Source: Gammaproteobacteria bacterium (GTDB taxonomy: Bacteria; Pseudomonadota; Gammaproteobacteria; Chromatiales; Chromatiaceae). Taken from it: a DNA stretch of 55,143 bases. Every line of letters begins with the position of its first letter. The stretch's first letter is position 1. This document shows positions 44,201 to 51,809 of the stretch, one piece after another. The position numbers and the translations under genes are program-made. The DNA is taken from positions 1 to 55,143 of the forward strand of contig JAGRGU010000023.1 in NCBI GenBank assembly GCA_020445335.1, written 5' to 3'. Under the pieces are notes generated by a model, which had not been told where the DNA came from, did not search any database, and was given only the letters and a program-made list of their open reading frames with translations.

Positions 44201-46803
44201 CCGAGCGCGCTATCAAGCTCACGCAGCGCGCTCCCGATCTCCCGTTCCGCATCTTCGGACCGATCCGGGAAATGGACTCCGAACAGTTTCAGGGCCGACT
44301 TGCCCGCTGCCACTGCCTCAGCAAATCTCCCGCTGTTCTCGTGCTGAACCATCAGCAGACCGTAGACCTTCCCCCTGTTCAGCCTCTCCCGAGCCTCCTG
44401 CAACAGTATCCCGGTATCCCTCTGCGCATCATCGACGTCACCACAAAGAAAGGCTGTCTCCGCTCTGCCGAAGTGAAGCGAGAAACTCAGCGCGTAATGC
44501 GAGCGCCAGCCGTCCGCCGGCAATCCCCTGATACCGAAATCGTAGTATCGTCTCGCCGCATCGAACGCCGCAGAAGCGCGGGCGCGGTTGCCTGCTTCGA
44601 GGTTAAGCGGTGCGAAGCGATCCCTGAACGAGGCGCCATCGATGGCAGTGAACGCCGCGTTGAGGTGGTCGACGATCTCGAACAGATGCTCGGCGGGCAA
44701 CTTCTGCTCCTCCTCCGCCATCATCAGTTCGGCCAGTTGAAGGTGTATCAGGTTGCGGCGCTGTTCCGAGACCCGCCGGTAGGCAGCCTCCTGGATACGA
44801 TCATGGCAAAACGCAAAGATCAGCCCCGGACCGGCGTCGATGAAGCCTTCGCGCAGTATCGGCAGCAAGGCGCGCCGTAAGGCCCCGGTCTCCGTGTTGA
44901 GCGCTTTTGCCAACAGCGCCGCATCGAAACGGTTGCCGATGCAGGCTGCGATCTCCAAAATCTGACGGCACTCCTGCGACAAGTCATCGATACGACCGGC
45001 AAGAAGATCCACGACATTGTCGGTTGGCTGCGCCCGCAGAACCAGTTCGGTGTTCCAATCCCAGCCGCTGCCTCGCCTATGGCGAAGCAGGCCGGTGGCG
45101 AATGCACTCTGCAGGAAGGTTCGCGCGAAAAAGGGGTTACCCAGTGTCTTTCCCTGCACCAGCGCTGCGAGTGAACGTACTTTTTCGACATCGCAGCTCA
45201 GCGAGTCGACAAGCATCTCCTCCATGTGGCCCTGCTGCAATGGTCCGAGCACGCAATGGGTCACGGATCCACCGGATGTCTGCAGCTCCTTCAACGCGAG
45301 CGACAGAGGATGATGCGGCGGAACTTCGTTGTCACGAAAAGCGCCTATCAACAGAAAGCCTTCCGACGTGGATCGAATCAGCAACGCGACGATCAGCGAA
45401 AGGCTTGCGCTGTCTGCCCACTGCAGATCGTCGAGGAACAGAACCAGCGGATGATCCCGCCGGGCGAGCACCGAAATAAGACGCTGGAACTGCAGCTCGA
45501 ACCGGTTGCGGTTTTCCACCGGAGCAAGAGAGGGGACAGCGGACTGCTTACCGATGATCAACTCCAGGTCGGGCACCACATCAAGCACCACCTGCGCGTT
45601 GTCGCCAAGTGCCGCCAGCAATCTATCGCGCCAAGCCGCGATCGCCTCGTCGCTCTCGGTCAGCAGCTGCCCCACCATATCGTCCAGGGCCACTATCAGT
45701 GCAGAATAGGGTTGATCACGATTGAGCTGATCGAACTTACCGCTGATGAAACTTCCATGCGCGGCCGTTACCGCCCCCTGTATCTCCAGCACCAACGATG
45801 TTTTGCCGATACCGGCGTGACCGGTCACGGTCACCATCTCCACGGCGCCATGTCTCACGCGTTCGATCGCCTGCGTGAGCCTGTCCACGGCATCTTCCCT
45901 TCCATACAGCTTGTCCGGGATCGCAAGCTGATCGACCGCCTCCTCCTGTGCCAGCAAGAACGACTCGATGCGTCCGCTCGCCAGCAGCGCCGCCTGGCAG
46001 CGACGGAGATCCGCCAACAGACCGGCGGTGCTGTGGTAGCGGTCGTCGGCACTCTTCGCCAACATCTTCATGACCATGTCGGAGAGGATCTGCGGCAGTT
46101 CCGGAACCAGCTGTACCGGAGCCGGTGCGACACGCGCGATCACGCCATGGAGTATGTCGAGCGGCGTCTCACCGGTGAACGGCGGGCGCCCGGTCAACAT
46201 TCGATAGAGTACCGCGCCGATGGAATAGATATCGGCACGCCTGTCCACCTGGCGGTTCACCCGACCGGTCTGCTCCGGTGCCAGGTACGCCAATGTTCCG
46301 CCATGGAGATCCCGCGTCACCAGTTTCTGCGTCGACCTCGGCAGGCGGGTCGCTCTGTTAAAGCCGGTGATCTTCACCTTTTCGCGGAAAGGTTCCACAT
46401 GAAAGGCGTTTGGCTGGATACCACGGTGGACCAGACCGACGCCATGCACCTGGGCGACGGCCTCGCTCAATTCTATGGCGCGCAGCAGGCAGTCAGCGAC
46501 AGGCAGTGGTTCGTTTGGCAGGTTGGAGCCGAGAAAGAAACCACCGGGGTCTTCCATTACCAGGGCCGCTGATCCGTCAATTCGGGTCATATCGACCGGT
46601 TGCAGAACCCACTCCGCGGCCATCTCGTGCAGCAGCTCGAGCTCCTGCTGGAGGGCCTCCGAGCCTCCGCTTCCCTGGTTCCAGCAAAGAAAAACCGGAA
46701 GCTTGTCGTGGCGGCGCGTAGCGCGACACACCACTCGATCGTTCAAGCGGAACAGTTCGCTCTCGATCTGGAAGGCCGGTGAATTAGGCTCCGTAACAGA
46801 CAT
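41224..46803 (-). CDS. Multidomain signalling protein: pseudokinase, AAA ATPase, GAFs, histidine kinase
   Basis: The 1859-residue cytoplasmic protein has, in order: a protein kinase fold (1-275), an AAA/MalT-type ATPase (from about 300; Walker A GHAGIGKTS at 328-336, Walker B LVLFLDDLQW), a long helical TPR-like region (about 660-1290), two GAF domains (about 1300-1630), and a histidine kinase with phospho-acceptor His1653 (AHEIRTPL), F box PFFTTK and G2 box GTGLGLS. The kinase domain has HRG (126-128) in place of HRD, TGF (146-148) in place of DFG, and no VAIK Lys, so it is a pseudokinase. The G1 box is RNSG, with Asn in place of Asp. AGGA precedes the ATG. No response regulator is adjacent. 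Confidence 0.9.
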   Translation of the reverse strand: MSVTEPNSPAFQIESELFRLNDRVVCRATRRHDKLPVFLCWNQGSGGSEALQQELELLHEMAAEWVLQPVDMTRIDGSAALVMEDPGGFFLGSNLPNEPLPVADCLLRAIELSEAVAQVHGVGLVHRGIQPNAFHVEPFREKVKITGFNRATRLPRSTQKLVTRDLHGGTLAYLAPEQTGRVNRQVDRRADIYSIGAVLYRMLTGRPPFTGETPLDILHGVIARVAPAPVQLVPELPQILSDMVMKMLAKSADDRYHSTAGLLADLRRCQAALLASGRIESFLLAQEEAVDQLAIPDKLYGREDAVDRLTQAIERVRHGAVEMVTVTGHAGIGKTSLVLEIQGAVTAAHGSFISGKFDQLNRDQPYSALIVALDDMVGQLLTESDEAIAAWRDRLLAALGDNAQVVLDVVPDLELIIGKQSAVPSLAPVENRNRFELQFQRLISVLARRDHPLVLFLDDLQWADSASLSLIVALLIRSTSEGFLLIGAFRDNEVPPHHPLSLALKELQTSGGSVTHCVLGPLQQGHMEEMLVDSLSCDVEKVRSLAALVQGKTLGNPFFARTFLQSAFATGLLRHRRGSGWDWNTELVLRAQPTDNVVDLLAGRIDDLSQECRQILEIAACIGNRFDAALLAKALNTETGALRRALLPILREGFIDAGPGLIFAFCHDRIQEAAYRRVSEQRRNLIHLQLAELMMAEEEQKLPAEHLFEIVDHLNAAFTAIDGASFRDRFAPLNLEAGNRARASAAFDAARRYYDFGIRGLPADGWRSHYALSFSLHFGRAETAFLCGDVDDAQRDTGILLQEARERLNRGKVYGLLMVQHENSGRFAEAVAAGKSALKLFGVHFPDRSEDAEREIGSALRELDSALGSKPIITMLELPVMEQEQGRMVMHLLMTLWPSAYISGDKALTVLIAARMVALSLSQGCSPESAYGFVTHAITLGAVLHDYAAAYEYGRLALEVNRRFDDLSARAKVNHMFSCYIGFWHRPIAESFPHSREAYNSGLESGDFVYAAYGCFHESWHAMFSGMQLEGYQQDYSEKLGFLERTGNHSFHDAHSLMLQWGRCLQDPAAMHDLNSELFDEERYLDRYRQVDFFLAFHHIAKLNLLYLFGRFEEAREMARRADGVALGVRGMIWDAWLCLYRALSITALRTGESDSAEDESAELDQAVELMSVWARSSPSNFAHQFELLLAEKAAVEQRIADAISHYEAAINGAAEAGFSHNLALAKERYAEFWLSRGNARFARIYLTEAIGDYAQWGAKAKVQQLVRRHSEILGETAHGWLGGSHPPERDPIDSATIVSATLALSSELDAERVADVLLRLLMQASGAERALLFRMEHNRPILVREGRLGGSGVSIEAGDSTDDWRGRALEKAINYVVHTRRSLLTGDAVQDERMLADQFLAGSSVRSLICVPMVNQSELEGVVYLENRQLGDAFTPRHLDIAEMLAIQAAVSLKNVRLFDGLQVEVERRRKAESRLREVAEGTAAAVGERFFQKLVLHLSHAMRVRIAFVTECDPDDNERVRAIAFVDNGEFVDGVEYDLEGTPCREVIDGALCFYPSQLAQRYPKEVGLESYLGTPMRDSSGIVIGHLAVVHDQPLQESPEDSRLLQIFAIRAGAELELQKAQGEAERSRRMLAERERLASIGEFASMIAHEIRTPLSTMQMALDYLNGQSLAQGAQKRIALAASESQRLQALLSEMLLFAKPQVLNPVRVDLLLLAEEVLDTLRQAGILSEQQVAVSCRSSAKVVDGDRDKLTQVLINLLSNARQAIDESETIDLILRDADAADSLCLEIRNSGVIDRQLLPRLTEPFFTTKARGTGLGLSIVRRIVEAHQGALEIVCNEPEQQVCVLVTLPAAGG

Positions 46804-47069
46804 CTTTCATCCTGGTTGAACTAACGAAATCAGGGCAACACAAAACCAGCTCGAACTCTAAATATAAACCATTATTAACTCTGTTATGACTTCGAAACGA
46901 AAGTATAACCTCCACAAACACCTGATCGACAAGTGCGCCGTCCGCTGCGGGTGATCCCTCCGCGAGAGCGATGAATATTTTCTCCTCCTGAAATAACTGA
47001 GCTCCCCTCTGGGTCTCATTAGTTGCCACTTAGGCAGCAACCCAATCAACAACTCTCTGGAGGAGTGAC
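46804..47069. promoter_or_regulatory. Upstream region of the bufferin operon
   Basis: AT-rich intergenic region between divergent genes (266 bp). It must hold promoters for bufA1 and the large kinase gene. No clear -35/-10 pair stands out. GTTGCC and GGCAGCAAC form a small imperfect hairpin (about 47022-47041) before the GGAGGAG ribosome site. Confidence 0.35.
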
Positions 47070-47327
47070 ATGAACAAAAATGCAATCAAGACCCTTATCG
47101 CCGGCGCCATCACCACGGCGGTTACTCTGGCACCGCTGACCAGCGCAACCGCCGCCGATACCGAGAAATGCTTCGGCGTTGCCAAGGCCGGAAAGAATGA
47201 CTGCAAGGCCGGTCCCGGCACCAGCTGTTCGGGCACCTCGAAGGTCGACGGTCAGGGCAACGCCTGGATGCTGGTGCTGAAAGGCAGCTGCGAGAAGATC
47301 GTCGGCGGCAGCCTGGCCGAAAAGTAG
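47070..47327 (+). CDS. bufA1: Bufferin precursor BufA1 (DUF2282)
   Basis: Small secreted precursor of a copper-binding modified peptide. The 85 residues have a signal peptide (1-29, ending ATAA), and four cysteines (34, 45, 53, 73) in the pattern [21 protein letters not shown] and GSCEKIVGG that defines the family. In bufferins, cysteines are modified by the MNIO enzyme to bind copper. GGAGGAG sits 5-6 nt before ATG. Next to bufB, so the operon assignment is firm. Confidence 0.93.
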   Translation: MNKNAIKTLIAGAITTAVTLAPLTSATAADTEKCFGVAKAGKNDCKAGPGTSCSGTSKVDGQGNAWMLVLKGSCEKIVGGSLAEK

Positions 47328-47344
47328 TCAATCGAGACCGACCG

Positions 47345-48244
47345 ATGATGGAGACCGTCAAGGTGTTCCCCTCGGGCCCCACCCCGGACGCGTGGATTCC
47401 GACGCGCGCCGGGGTCGGTCTCAAGGCACAGCACTATGCCAACGTAATCGAACAGCGTCCCGACCTGGGCTGGTTCGAAGTGCATCCCGAAAACTACATG
47501 GCAGAGGGCGGACCGGCACTGGGCTACCTCGAGCGCATACGCATGGACTACCCGCTCTCGCTGCACAGTGTCGGTACTTCGCTCGGCAGCCACCGTCCAC
47601 TTGACCGGGTACATCTGTCTCGCCTGAAAGCGCTGGTAGAAAGATTCCAGCCGGGGCTGGTCTCGGAGCATCTCTCCTGGAGCCACGGCCGCGACTGGTT
47701 TACTCACGACCTGCTGCCCCTGCTCTACACCGAGGCCTCGCTGCAAAATGTCGTCCGCCACATCGACGAGGTGCAGGAGACGCTCGGACGCCGAATATTG
47801 ATTGAAAATCCCTCCTCGTATCTGCAATTCAAACGCAGCGAGATTCCCGAATCAGAGTTTCTCGTGGAAGCGGCGAGGCGCTCCGGTGCCGCGCTGCTGC
47901 TGGACGTCAACAACGTCTACGTCAGTTGCATGAACCATAGTTGGGATATCGCCGCTTATCTTGCGCCGATCGGCGCGGAGCTGGTCGGGGAGATTCACCT
48001 CGCCGGCCACGCGGTGCAGGAACTGGAGGGGTTCACCCTGCGCATCGACGACCACGGCTCGCCGGTCGCACCCGCCGTGTGGGAGCTCTATCGCCTCTGC
48101 ATCGACCGCTTCGGGCAGGTACCGACGCTGATCGAGTGGGACAGCAACGTCCCCGACTTCGCGCAGCTGATGCAGGAAGCGAATCTCGCCGAACGCCTGC
48201 TAATACCAACCGCGGAGACGCTGTCGCATGCAAATCCTGGCTGA
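47345..48244 (+). CDS. bufB: MNIO enzyme BufB (DUF692)
   Basis: Multinuclear iron oxidase that installs post-translational modifications on BufA cysteines. The 299-residue TIM-barrel protein has RAGVGLKAQHYANVI, WFEVHPENYM, HSVGTSLGSHRPLD, SEHLSWS, LIENPSSYL, LLDVNNVYVS, GEIHLAGHA and LIEWDSNVP, including the His/Asp/Glu metal ligands. It starts 17 bp after the bufA1 stop. The alternative ATG at 47348 is equally usable. Overlaps bufC by 17 bases. Confidence 0.95.
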   Translation: MMETVKVFPSGPTPDAWIPTRAGVGLKAQHYANVIEQRPDLGWFEVHPENYMAEGGPALGYLERIRMDYPLSLHSVGTSLGSHRPLDRVHLSRLKALVERFQPGLVSEHLSWSHGRDWFTHDLLPLLYTEASLQNVVRHIDEVQETLGRRILIENPSSYLQFKRSEIPESEFLVEAARRSGAALLLDVNNVYVSCMNHSWDIAAYLAPIGAELVGEIHLAGHAVQELEGFTLRIDDHGSPVAPAVWELYRLCIDRFGQVPTLIEWDSNVPDFAQLMQEANLAERLLIPTAETLSHANPG

Positions 48245-49010
48245 TCTGCAACGGCGGTTCTGCGACGCGCTGCGCGCTCCCGAGACGCCCCCCGAGGAGC
48301 TGCTGGCCGAACTGATCGACGACGGTCATGCACTGGCGCGCTTCGATGTCTACCGCAACAACTTCATCGTCCTCAACGGGGATGCGCTGGCCGAAATGTA
48401 CCCCTCCGTGCAGCGCCTGATCGGCGCGCAGGCATTCCGGCTCCTGGCGACGGCGTACGTGCGCCGCCATCCGCCACGAGAACGTGCGTTGCTGCTGTAC
48501 GGTGCGGAGTTCGCCGAGTTCCTGCGGGAGATACCCGAACTGGCGGCACTTCCCTACCTGCCGGATGTGGCGCGCCTGGAGTACGCCTGGACCGCCGCCT
48601 ATCACGCGGCCGACGCAACACCGATCACGCAGGCCGAAGTAACCCGCGCCGGAACGGAGACGCTGGCATCGGCGCGACTCAAGCCGCACCCGTCGCTGCG
48701 GCTCATCGATTCACGCTATCCACTCTACCGTATCTGGCAGAACAACCAGCACGAATCGGACGATCTGGTATCGCTCGACGAGGGTCCGTCGCGGGTGATC
48801 GTGAACCGCCCCGGGCGGCAGGTCGAGGTACGCGAAGCCGGCGTCGGGGAGTTCGTCCTGATGCGCGCCCTGCATGCCGGCGGCAGCGTCCAGCATGCGT
48901 TGGCACAGGCGATCGATACGGACCCCGAATTCGATCTGAGTGATTTTTTCAGCCGCCGTCTCTTCGACGGCACCTTTGTCGCCATCAATAACAAACCTAA
49001 GGAAGAGTGA
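48228..49010 (+). CDS. bufC: BufC (DUF2063), partner of BufB
   Basis: The 260-residue protein has the DUF2063 N-terminal domain (FCDALRAPE, ARFDVYRNNFIVLNGDALAEMYPSVQRLIG) and a C-terminal part (PSRVIVNRPGRQVEVREAGVGEFVL) likely to recognise the precursor peptide. BufC binds BufB and presents the leader or core in the modification complex; this follows from bufferin studies. GGAG at 48214-48217 serves ATG 48228. The 17-base overlap with bufB indicates translational coupling. Confidence 0.92.
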   Translation: MQILADLQRRFCDALRAPETPPEELLAELIDDGHALARFDVYRNNFIVLNGDALAEMYPSVQRLIGAQAFRLLATAYVRRHPPRERALLLYGAEFAEFLREIPELAALPYLPDVARLEYAWTAAYHAADATPITQAEVTRAGTETLASARLKPHPSLRLIDSRYPLYRIWQNNQHESDDLVSLDEGPSRVIVNRPGRQVEVREAGVGEFVLMRALHAGGSVQHALAQAIDTDPEFDLSDFFSRRLFDGTFVAINNKPKEE

Positions 49011-49014
49011 AACC

Positions 49015-49452
49015 ATGAGCGCAGCAATCAACCACGCCCTGAATTTTCTGCAACGCATCGGCCTGCTGGTGCCGGAGTCTCTGATCCAGCTGCTTGCGCG
49101 CTGGTCCATCGCCTACACCTTCTGGATGTCCGGCCGCAGCAAGGTGAGTGGATTCCTGGATATCTCCCAATCCACCTTCTTCCTGTTCGAGCACGAATAC
49201 GCTCTGCCGCTGGTTCCGCACGTCATCGCCGCGCACATGGCGACCTACGCCGAGCACCTCTTTCCAATTCTGCTGATAGTCGGGCTTTTCACCCGCTTTG
49301 CCGCCCTGTCGCTGCTGCTGATGACCACGGTTATCCAGCTCTTCGTTTATCCGGAAGCCTGGGACGTGCATATGTGGTGGGCCGTCGCGGCGCTCTACCT
49401 GATCCGCCATGGCGGTGGTGTGCTGACGTTGGATCACCTGTTGCAGCGCTGA
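49015..49452 (+). CDS. DoxX family membrane protein
   Basis: The 145-residue protein has four predicted helices and the DoxX motif LLARWSIAYTFWMSGRSKV plus AAHMATYAEHLFPILLIVGLFTR. DoxX proteins are common at the end of bufferin operons, where they may aid electron flow or export, but the role is unclear. AAGGAAG precedes the ATG at 49015; the gene begins 4 bases after bufC, so it belongs to the operon. Confidence 0.9.
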   Translation: MSAAINHALNFLQRIGLLVPESLIQLLARWSIAYTFWMSGRSKVSGFLDISQSTFFLFEHEYALPLVPHVIAAHMATYAEHLFPILLIVGLFTRFAALSLLLMTTVIQLFVYPEAWDVHMWWAVAALYLIRHGGGVLTLDHLLQR

Positions 49453-49651
49453 TCGAGGTGGGCTCTGTTTCCGGCAACCCGGTGAAACAACAGTCCGATC
49501 GAATCGGTGTACCGGGGGAGGCTACCACTTCCGAATTGGCCTGGCTAACTTCGATGTAGAGCAGTTCCGTTCGTCAGCATCTTTTACACGAAAAAGTAAA
49601 TGAGCATCCTGTATAAACGCAACATACTGTTTTTCTTGATAATGCCATATA

Positions 49652-49667
49652 TGGTTCGAATATTGCT
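49652..49667 (+). promoter_or_regulatory. Sigma-54-type promoter of the PEP-CTERM gene
   Basis: TGGTTCGAATATTGCT has GG (49653-49654) and GC (49665-49666) separated by exactly 10 bp, the -24/-12 spacing of RpoN promoters (TGGCAC-N5-TTGCW). Upstream is the palindrome CCATATATGG (49645-49654). PEP-CTERM genes are often under RpoN with the PrsR/PrsK system, so the match is meaningful. The start would be near 49678, about 30 nt ahead of the ATG. Confidence 0.6.
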
Positions 49668-49708
49668 TGATTTGTATGGATTTTCCAATCCAACAAAGGA
49701 TGTTTCAA

Positions 49709-50317
49709 ATGGGTAACTATAAGTCGCGATCTCTCAGAACGATCTTACTCGCAGCCCTTCTCAGTCTGGCTTCTGTGGCGCAGGCGACCATTATCTTCAC
49801 CATGACGCCGGGAGCTGGCGGTGCGGTGGACATGAACATCCAGGCTTCGGGCTCTGTCACCGCAAACTCCCATACATGGCTGTTGATCGGCGATCCGACC
49901 AATGACTCGTTTGTCAACAGCGGTGTCGTTTCCAGTGGGAACAGTGCCCCTACCCCATCGATGACCCTGGGACCCTACACCGCACTCAACAGCTTTTATC
50001 GGGATGACAATGGAAGCTCTCTCAACGGTGTCCAGTCGCTGTTGGGCTTCTTTTTCGGTTTTAACGACCTGAATGGAGTGCTAGATCTAAGCGACCTGAA
50101 TGGCGACTACTTCCTGCCGGACGCAGTCTTCTCCCACTTCATCGCCGGCACCCATACAGGATTGGTGGCAGGTGCATCCACGGGAGATCACCTGCAGAAT
50201 CTCGGGGATGTCACCGTGAGAGTGCTGGCATCACAAATCCCAGCGCCGGCCTCCCTATTTCTGCTTGGAGCAGGCGTTGCCGGTATCGGCTTTGCTCGCA
50301 GGAAGAAGCTGACCTGA
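49709..50317 (+). CDS. PEP-CTERM sorting domain protein
   Basis: Exported protein processed by exosortase. The 202 residues have a signal peptide (1-26, ending ASVAQA) and a C-terminal tail IPAPASLFLLGAGVAGIGFARRKK with the VPxPA-type motif, a membrane helix and a basic end. The middle is Gly/Ser/Asn-rich and likely beta-rich, with no recognised domain. AAAGGA precedes the ATG at 49709. Such proteins are surface or matrix components of exopolysaccharide-producing bacteria. No exosortase gene is in the window. A 15-bp hairpin follows the stop. Confidence 0.85.
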   Translation: MGNYKSRSLRTILLAALLSLASVAQATIIFTMTPGAGGAVDMNIQASGSVTANSHTWLLIGDPTNDSFVNSGVVSSGNSAPTPSMTLGPYTALNSFYRDDNGSSLNGVQSLLGFFFGFNDLNGVLDLSDLNGDYFLPDAVFSHFIAGTHTGLVAGASTGDHLQNLGDVTVRVLASQIPAPASLFLLGAGVAGIGFARRKKLT

Positions 50318-50323
50318 TCTCTC

Positions 50324-50358
50324 GCTATCGCTCGTGCCACCCAGGCACGAGCGATAGC
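50324..50358 (+). terminator. Perfect 15-bp hairpin after the PEP-CTERM gene
   Basis: GCTATCGCTCGTGCC and GGCACGAGCGATAGC form a perfect stem around a 5-nt loop (ACCCA), starting 7 nt after the TGA. The T-run is lacking, yet the stem is strong enough to stop or protect the transcript. Confidence 0.6.
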
Positions 50359-50944
50359 CGTTCAAAAGGCGCGATGCCTGGTTCATGCAGCGCGCTGATG
50401 ATCTCAAGGGAAAGGCCCCGACAAGGGGCAAGACCGCAAAAAATAATCAATCGGCCAGCCCTCGGCAGTATGCGATAACTCCAAGCGAATATGGACGCAG
50501 TTTGGCCAGGCTCGGAGTTATCGGTCTACCGATCAAACGTCTGCTCGGGTTCGGCCAAATGAGTGTTTCGCCGCCGGCGACCCCAGCCCACTTCGGTAAG
50601 AATCGATACGCCTTTCGAGTCGACTCTGGTCGTGGACCTGACTCCGCAACAAGCCATCAGCGATTTTCACGGCCCACTCCTCAGATCATTTCCCTTTCCT
50701 GCTCCACATCGACTTCCCTCCTTATCCATCGGAACAGCTGCGAATTCGTAGGATAGTTCTGAACCACCGTTGACATAATTCAGCCGTTATCGGCATCGTT
50801 GATGCGCTATAGTTTCATGGGGTTCTGCTATGTGGGCAGCAGTGTGTTTTCGCCTGATTGTGCGCAATTTCGGGATTTGCCGCAGCCATTAATTTGGTCG
50901 AATACAGTGTCCGTTTAAAAATAGTTGCCAGGTTTCCAGGAACG
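50359..50944. other. Intergenic region at the edge of the accessory stretch
   Basis: No gene that I can support. A 123-codon plus-strand frame (50385-50756) and a minus-strand frame opposite it are open, but neither has a recognised domain or ribosome site. Base composition falls toward AT from about 50760. Confidence 0.35.
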
Positions 50945-51127
50945 ATGAAGCACATTTTTCTAATTCTAAGTTTGTCACTTTATATCTCGGCCACCTTTGC
51001 ATCTGAAAAGAAAGTTTATATAGGCGTTTATAGTGGTTTTGGGCGCGCGACTCTTCCCGACAACGCGGTTTATAAGGGTATGGGTAATCAGGTCTCTTTC
51101 GAGAAAATTGATCCTGATGAAATCTAG
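50945..51127 (+). CDS. Small exported hypothetical protein (60 aa)
   Basis: Not recognised. The product has a signal peptide (KHIFLILSLSLYISATFA) followed by 40 residues (SEKKVYIGVYSGFGRAT). AGGAA lies 5 nt before the ATG. It may be a complete small protein or the 5' piece of a truncated gene; the TAG follows directly in AT-rich DNA. Confidence 0.5.
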   Translation: MKHIFLILSLSLYISATFASEKKVYIGVYSGFGRATLPDNAVYKGMGNQVSFEKIDPDEI

Positions 51128-51218
51128 CAATCAAATCAACCACGCACAATTTGTGCGCTGGAGCTCCAAAACGTTGCGCGCTTTTGCGGCCGGTTATGCA
51201 GGGCAATAGGCAAAGAAA

Positions 51219-51653
51219 ATGATGGTGAACTACCTTGCGGTGGTATTCGGTATCACCGTGGGCCTATATATAATAATTCAATTCAAGAAAACCGGGCTTG
51301 AAAAGAAGCACTGGGTATATCCTGCATTACTTGCGACGTTCCCTGTTTACTATTGGTTGTTCGCAATTTCGGCGTCAGATTATGCCGCGTTGGAAAAAGA
51401 AGCTGTAATCGGGTTCTTATTCGTGGCGTTGGCGCTTATAGCCTATAAGATAGAAAGCTTTGCAGGCTTGTTGCTATTGGGTATGGGCTATGTATGCCAT
51501 GCGATTTACGATGTGGGGCATAACCAAGCATTCGTAAATCAAGGCACACCGTTGTGGTGGCCGGAGTTCTGTGGTGCAGTAGATCTGCTTGTTGGCCTGT
51601 ACATCTTCTACTACGCGTTATCATCGAACGGCTGCCAAACGAAAAATGCATAA
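51219..51653 (+). CDS. Small membrane protein (144 aa), possibly DUF6010-like
   Basis: Four hydrophobic helices are predicted. The last two have GMGYVCHAIYDVGHNQAF and PLWWPEFCGAVDLLVGLYIFYYAL, with HxxxD and WWPxFC patterns like the DUF6010 family. The start is 51219 (or the ATG at 51222). Lower GC than the rest of the window. No neighbour explains its function. Confidence 0.65.
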   Translation: MMVNYLAVVFGITVGLYIIIQFKKTGLEKKHWVYPALLATFPVYYWLFAISASDYAALEKEAVIGFLFVALALIAYKIESFAGLLLLGMGYVCHAIYDVGHNQAFVNQGTPLWWPEFCGAVDLLVGLYIFYYALSSNGCQTKNA

Positions 51654-51809
51654 CAATACGGTCAGGCCATTCACCTGCGGCTCAGTGGGACGTTCAGTTC
51701 TCCGCGCATGTTTATGCATAGCTTTGCCATTTTTACCCGATCACCCGCTGCCTAGCGAACGACCCTTACCTTGGCAACAGGCAAGAAATACCAAAATCAG
51801 TGATTGACC

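Noticed and set aside
46388..46442. Active Ser/Thr kinase reading of the N-terminal domain of the large signalling protein
   Set aside because: HRG and TGF replace HRD and DFG, and the ATP-binding Lys is missing; a working kinase is unlikely.
49652..49675. GGTTCGAATA as a tRNA T-arm
   Set aside because: No anticodon or acceptor stem could be placed around it; the sigma-54 reading fits better.
51651..51740. TAACAATACGGTCAGGCC after the 144-residue gene, like the start of an integron attC site
   Set aside because: The stop codon overlap and first bases fit, but I found no matching complementary half (R'/L') downstream, and no integrase. A covariance-model attC search would decide.
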